In this document: piece after piece, positions 8,865-12,113 of the stretch | Position numbering within the stretch: position 1 is the first letter of the stretch | Layout of the letters: each line of letters opens with the position of its first letter | NCBI GenBank assembly: GCA_025449115.1 | Contig: JAHLKC010000336.1 | Location: 1-12,113, forward strand | Length of the DNA stretch: 12,113 bases | Direction of reading: 5' to 3' | Source of the DNA: Chytridium lagenaria | Lineage: Eukaryota > Chytridiomycota > Chytridiomycetes > Chytridiales > Chytridiaceae | Notes under the pieces: generated by a model | What the model saw: only the letters and a program-made list of their open reading frames with translations | Databases searched by the model: none | Told to the model about the DNA's origin: nothing | Translations under genes and position numbers: made by a program

Positions 8865-8908
8865 TATGTACCCCTGAAATACCTACCCTTAAAGGAACCA
8901 TGACGTGA

Positions 8909-8936
8909 CCGTTGTTGGCCCTATGTCATACAACGG
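8909..8936. repeat. Short inverted repeat (hairpin)
   Basis: CCGTTGT at 8909-8915 pairs with ACAACGG at 8930-8936 around a 14-nt loop. GGCCC and GGGCC flank parts of the same stretch. It lies in the repeat patch directly after the copia break. Confidence 0.4.
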
Positions 8937-8959
8937 GCCGCAGTTAGGCCCTTAAACGG

Positions 8960-9061
8960 TATAGGGTCAAGACCGGGACCAACTTAGGCCCTTCTTTAAA
9001 AATGATTCATATATAGGGTCAAGACCGGGACCAACTTAGGCCCTTCTTTAAAAATGATTCA
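8960..9061. repeat. Perfect 50-bp direct repeat, period 52
   Basis: Two identical 50-bp copies lie at 8960-9009 and 9012-9061, separated by 2 bp. Each starts TATAGGGTCAAGACCGGGAC and ends AAAATGATTCA. Perfect identity in a decayed area indicates a recent tandem duplication. The part TAGGCCC also occurs just upstream near 8945-8952, suggesting an older related copy. Confidence 0.85.
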
Positions 9062-9080
9062 AATTAGGATTGTTGCATAA

Positions 9081-9207
9081 ATTTAATGGCCTTGCATTGG
9101 ACCACTATTGGCCATGCAATGCCTTTGGACTTAGGTTAGGACCACAGTATCGGAATTTTATGGGCCTTGCCATGGACCATTTTCGGCAATGTATTGGCTT
9201 TTGACTT
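9081..9207. repeat. Imperfect 52-53 bp direct repeat with internal palindromes
   Basis: Copies at 9081-9132 and 9155-9207 share the pattern AT-TTA-TGG-CCTTG--ATGGACCA--TT--GGC-ATG-A-TG-CTTT-GACTT. The first copy also folds on itself (TTGCATTGG against CCATGCAA). These older copies stand next to the younger 50-bp repeat and share its GGCC-rich character. Confidence 0.55.
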
Positions 9208-9212
9208 CAAAC

Positions 9213-9440
9213 GTTTTTTTACCCAAGGTATTTAAAATATTTCAACATTGTCAGAAAGTCAGCTTACCCTTTATTGAGCTTTAAATGTTATGTATAATGA
9301 CGCGTAGAATTTTGGTTATTTTGGTCAGTTTAATTTCATAGACTCATGTTACAAGACAAAAAAAAGAGAAAGAAAAAAAGTTCACGTTAAGAGTTTAACG
9401 TCGGAATTAAAGGAAATTATTTCAAGTTCATTATATTACA
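9213..9440. other. A-rich stretch, no gene seen
   Basis: This is AT-rich sequence with a polypurine run near 9356-9381 (AAAAAAAAGAGAAAGAAAAAAAG type). No open frame, RNA gene or clear repeat unit is visible. It leads without a sharp edge into the tandem array. Confidence 0.45.
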
Positions 9441-10969
9441 AATGACCATCACTTTATCTTTGTAACGAGAATTACATTGTCAATGAATCTCAATAAATCA
9501 AGCGGAAGAAAAATTATAAAATAATTAAAGACAAAAAACGTATACTATACTTTGACAGATTGACCAAATAAAACGTAAGATAAAAAATCAGAATAGCGCA
9601 AGTGATTGTATTAACCATAATTTCGCGCGCCATATAACTCAAAGAGGATAATGCAGAACGCTTACAAACAGCGCTGCCTCAACTTTTCTAATGCAACATT
9701 ATTAGGGTTGAATGACGGAGTTAACAAAAAATGAAAAAACGAAACATATAATATATAATTATACATGACAAAACGACAGTATGGGACAACAAGTACTGCA
9801 AACAAACGGCCCTAGCTTCATCCTAATAACGCATAAGCAAAGGCTGGTAAGCAAATAACCAGAAGTGAAAAATATAAAAATTAAATAAACATAAGGTTAA
9901 TTAACAATGACTGATTTCGAAAAAATCGCAAACAAACGACGCTGGCTCGTCATTTCTATGGCAAAAGAAACTGTAAATATATCCTCTCAAAGGACTGAAT
10001 TTAAAAAGTATGGATAAAATACAAACTTAATCCTAATATTTCACCACGACGGAGCAACGTAACGAAACGGGCAGGTTTCAAACAAAAACATGCTGAGTTT
10101 ATTTAAAAGATGGAAAAAATAGTAGAATAATATTAACAAAGAAACAATTATAAAAAATTCAAAGCAAAGAAACCGATCGTTTCGATAATTGATCCACGGA
10201 ACAAACCGGATAGTATCGAAAACAAAGAATCCTACCTTGATGTTTAAAATGTAGAAGAGAGTGTCAACAGATACTTATAAATTGACAAAGTTCTTTAAAA
10301 AAATAACAAAAAAAAAACCATACAAACCGATAATTCGACGTAATAGACCAAGAAAAGTTGAAACCAAATAACACTGGCTTCATCTTTATAACGCAAAACG
10401 AAACGTAAGTGTATTTCAACAAATGATAAAGATGAAAATATGAGAAAAACGAAACACAAAAACCGAAATTTTAATGTGATTTATTGATAAAAACAAACAA
10501 AGAAAATCGGAAACGTAAAATGTTAAATCTAATATTTTACCATGACGGATTGACCATGCGGAATGAGCAATGATATGAACGAAAAGCGCCGGCTTGATCT
10601 TTCTAACACCGAACAAAGCGTTAGAATATCAAGAAAATGAAAATGATATGTAGGGATGAAATGAAAAAAATACAAACCGATATTGCGAATGACGGATCGA
10701 CGGCTTAATATTTTTCAAGTTAAGGAAAGCGTTAGTAGTATATCTGACCAGATGACCTAGTTTAAAAAATATCCAAAACTAGAAACTTACAGACCAATAC
10801 TGCACAATGACGGAGCTAAAGAACGGAACAGGATAAGCGCAAAAAAGGAAACTTACCAACCGATGTTTCGTCATAGGATACAAAAAAGGAGACTTACCAA
10901 CCGATGTTTCGTCCTGACGGAGTTACCAAACCAAACGGGTATCGCGCAAACGAATAAAACGATATTGAT

Positions 10970-11029
10970 CTTTATAACGCAGAAAAATGCGTTAGTGTAT
11001 AAATAAAGGATACAACAAAAGAGACTTAC
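10970..11029 (-). other. Intron-like block in an array unit (60 nt)
   Basis: On the - strand: donor GTAAGT at 11029-11024, branch-like CACTAAC with its adenine at 10992, acceptor AAAG ending at 10970. Branch to acceptor is 22 nt. The adjoining exon-like block 10898-10969 is 72 nt. Confidence 0.4.
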
Positions 11030-11177
11030 CAACCGATGGTTCATCATGACTGAGTGACCGAACCAAATGGGAATAGCGCCAAAGGATACAAAGAAGAAGA
11101 CGTACCAACCGATGTTACGCCGTGACGGAATGACCAAACCAAACGGGAGTCGCGCTAAGGAATAGTTAGGTCTTGAT

Positions 11178-11256
11178 CTAAATAAGGCAGAATAAAGCGT
11201 TAGTATATCTGGAAAAATGACCAAGATAAATAAAGGATACAACAAAGGAGACTTAC
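11178..11256 (-). other. Intron-like block in an array unit (79 nt), best example
   Basis: On the - strand: donor GTAAGT at 11256-11251, branch site TACTAAC at 11205-11199 (adenine at 11200), acceptor TTATTTAG ending at 11178, 22 nt from the branch. The exon-like block 11106-11177 is 72 nt and is followed by another donor, GTACGT. All three signals match strong splice consensus forms. Confidence 0.45.
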
Positions 11257-11428
11257 CAACCTATGTTTCGTCATGACGGAGTGACCGAACCAAACGGGAA
11301 TCGCGCCAATGAATAGTTAGGTATTGTATATTTAAAAAAAGGATACAAAAAAAGGAGACTCACAACCGATTTTTCGCCGTGATGGAGTGACCGAACCATA
11401 CAGGAATAAATCGCGCAAACGAATAGTT

Positions 11429-11504
11429 AGGTCTTGATCTAAATATCGCAAAAGGAAGCATTAGTAAGGTCTTGATCTAAATAACGCAAAAGGAAGCGTT
11501 AGTA
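11429..11504. repeat. 38-bp tandem duplication inside the array
   Basis: Copies at 11429-11466 and 11467-11504 lie back to back with two mismatches (TATCGC/TAACGC and AGCATTAG/AGCGTTAG). The duplicated segment is exactly the acceptor-plus-branch part of the unit, so this unit has two branch sites and two AG acceptors on the - strand, giving possible introns of 99 or 61 nt to the donor at 11537. Confidence 0.8.
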
Positions 11505-11617
11505 TATCTAAAAAAAAGATACAAAAAAGAGACTCACAAACAAACGGATTTTTCGCCGTGGTGGAGTGACCAAACCATACGGGAATAAATCGCGCAAACG
11601 AATAGTTAGATCTTGAT

Positions 11618-11692
11618 CTAAATATTGCAGAAGAAAGCGTTAGAATATCAGAGAAATGAAGATAAAAAGAAGAATACAAAAGGGAGACTCAC
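11618..11692 (-). other. Intron-like block in an array unit (75 nt)
   Basis: On the - strand: donor GTGAGT at 11692-11687, branch-like TTCTAAC with its adenine at 11640, acceptor ATATTTAG ending at 11618. Branch to acceptor is again 22 nt. The exon-like block above (11693-11763) is 71 nt and below (11538-11617) 80 nt, so frame is not kept here. Confidence 0.4.
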
Positions 11693-11763
11693 AAAATGAT
11701 TTACGCCGTGATGGAGTGACCGAACCATACGGGCGTCCCGCCAACGAATAACACGGTCTTGAT

Positions 11764-11842
11764 CTCAATAACGCAGAAGATAGCGTTAGTATATCTGAGA
11801 AAATGACCGAGTTAAAAAAAATATTAAAAAAGGAATACTCAC
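11764..11842 (-). other. Intron-like block in an array unit (79 nt)
   Basis: On the - strand: donor GTGAGT at 11842-11837, branch site TACTAAC with its adenine at 11786, acceptor TTATTGAG ending at 11764, 22 nt away. The length equals that of the unit at 11178-11256. Confidence 0.4.
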
Positions 11843-12113
11843 AAACCGATGTTTTGCCGTGATAGAGTGACCCAACCCAACGAGGCTGATACCAATGGCC
11901 CAACATGACGGGGTGACCAAACAGAACGGGCATATCTCAAATTAATGGTGCTGGCGTATTCTCTTTAACGTAAAAGAAAGTGTTGATTAAGATTCACAAA
12001 TGACCAAGATAAAATAAGATGTAAAATCGGAGCATACCAATTCATAGTTTTACAAAGGATTGATGGAAGGGAGGGTTGGTTAGAGTTAAGGAAGTGTCTG
12101 GCTTGATTACGAA

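Larger units (their letters stand above)
4470..8865 (+). mobile_element. Ty1/copia LTR retrotransposon, defective and 3' truncated
   Basis: The order LTR, primer binding site, gag, zinc knuckle, protease, integrase, reverse transcriptase, RNase H, with integrase before reverse transcriptase, defines a Ty1/copia (Pseudoviridae-type) element. All parts are on the + strand and together would normally form one gag-pol reading frame. Here the frame changes near 4861 and 4872, between about 5340 and 5376, near 6660, near 6788, and between about 7100 and 7150. RNase H is cut off at 8865 and no copy of the 5' LTR follows it. The element therefore cannot move on its own. It is richer in G and C than its surroundings, which fits insertion into an AT-rich host region. 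Its target-site duplication cannot be checked because the 3' end is missing. Confidence 0.9.
9440..12113 (-). repeat. Degenerate tandem array, unit about 150 bp, with splice-like signals
   Basis: About 15 or more copies of one unit run to the window end. On the + strand the anchors in order are GACTTACCAACCGATG, GACGGAGTGACC, CAAACGGGAATCGCGC, GGTCTTGATCT and AACGCAGAAAAAGCGTTAGTATA, followed by an A-rich spacer ending GGATACAAAAAAGGA. GACGGAGTGACC-like anchors lie at or near 9553, 9713, 10046, 10543, 10687, 10806, 10914, 11046, 11122, 11273, 11380, 11559, 11709, 11860 and 11906. Full units measure 150-151 bp (11122 to 11273, 11559 to 11709, 11709 to 11860); others are shortened by internal deletions. 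The left part is more diverged than 10.9-11.9 kb, suggesting recent spread on the right. The - strand is the strand with splice-like signals and weak open frames, so it is given as orientation. The left edge is approximate, and the array continues beyond 12113. Confidence 0.85.

Noticed and set aside
8866..9212. 3' LTR of the copia element
   Set aside because: It shows no similarity to 4470-4791: no ACTGTGC repeats, no matching ends, and RNase H is incomplete before it.
10871..11933. Minus-strand open frames in the array as a real protein of repeated hydrophobic segments
   Set aside because: They run through the A/T-rich spacer and splice-like blocks, change frame between units and look like by-products of the repeat and its strand skew.
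9440..12113. CRISPR array
   Set aside because: Units are about 150 bp, degenerate and have no short exact repeats with unique spacers; the context is eukaryotic.
9440..12113. Spliced-leader RNA gene array (tandem units each with a splice donor)
   Set aside because: Each unit also has a branch site and an acceptor in register, no conserved Sm-site-like or T-run terminator is evident, and units are too degenerate for a functional RNA gene set.

Overview
This window is eukaryotic DNA dominated by decayed mobile elements and repeats; I see no intact gene in it. The eukaryotic assignment rests on three things: an LTR retrotransposon of the Ty1/copia type, coding remnants interrupted by short introns (about 54-79 nt) with GT/GC donors, CTRAC-type branch sites and AG acceptors, and a large tandem repeat array. 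The lineage cannot be fixed from the sequence; a protist such as an alga or oomycete, or a fungus, would fit the short introns and the element types, but that is only a guess.

Layout. (1) 1-2039, + strand: scattered reading-frame fragments that, read in order, look like a broken transposase of the KDZ type (Kyakuja-Dileera-Zisupton, with cysteine clusters), including a convincing 72-nt intron. (2) 2040-2599: AT-rich, no gene seen. (3) 2600-4434, - strand: a broken, intron-containing gene of unknown function, rich in Ser and Lys, pointing towards the transposase. (4) 4470 (or 4520) to 8865, + strand: a Ty1/copia element with 5' LTR, primer binding site, gag, zinc knuckle, protease, integrase, reverse transcriptase and part of RNase H. 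It carries at least five reading-frame breaks and is cut off inside RNase H, with no 3' LTR in the window. (5) 8866-9212: a short patch of GGCC-rich direct and inverted repeats, starting exactly where the copia element stops. (6) 9213-about 9440: A-rich, nothing seen. (7) about 9440-12113: a degenerate tandem array with a unit near 150 bp, running off the window end.

The most interesting object is the terminal array. On the - strand, its better-preserved units carry a splice donor (GTAAGT/GTGAGT), a yeast-like branch site (TACTAAC or a variant) and an AG acceptor in fixed register, with the branch adenine 22 nt from the acceptor in four of four units measured. In the clearest unit this divides 151 bp into a 72-nt exon-like block and a 79-nt intron-like block. 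The array may therefore be a tandemly amplified exon-intron module (a decayed repeat-protein gene or a splice-competent satellite) rather than plain satellite DNA. Exon-like lengths (72, 72, 75, 80, 71) do not all keep frame, so it is probably not an active coding gene now.

The elements do not form a pathway. The two left-hand pseudogenes could be the two genes of one DNA transposon, but no terminal inverted repeats were found to prove it.
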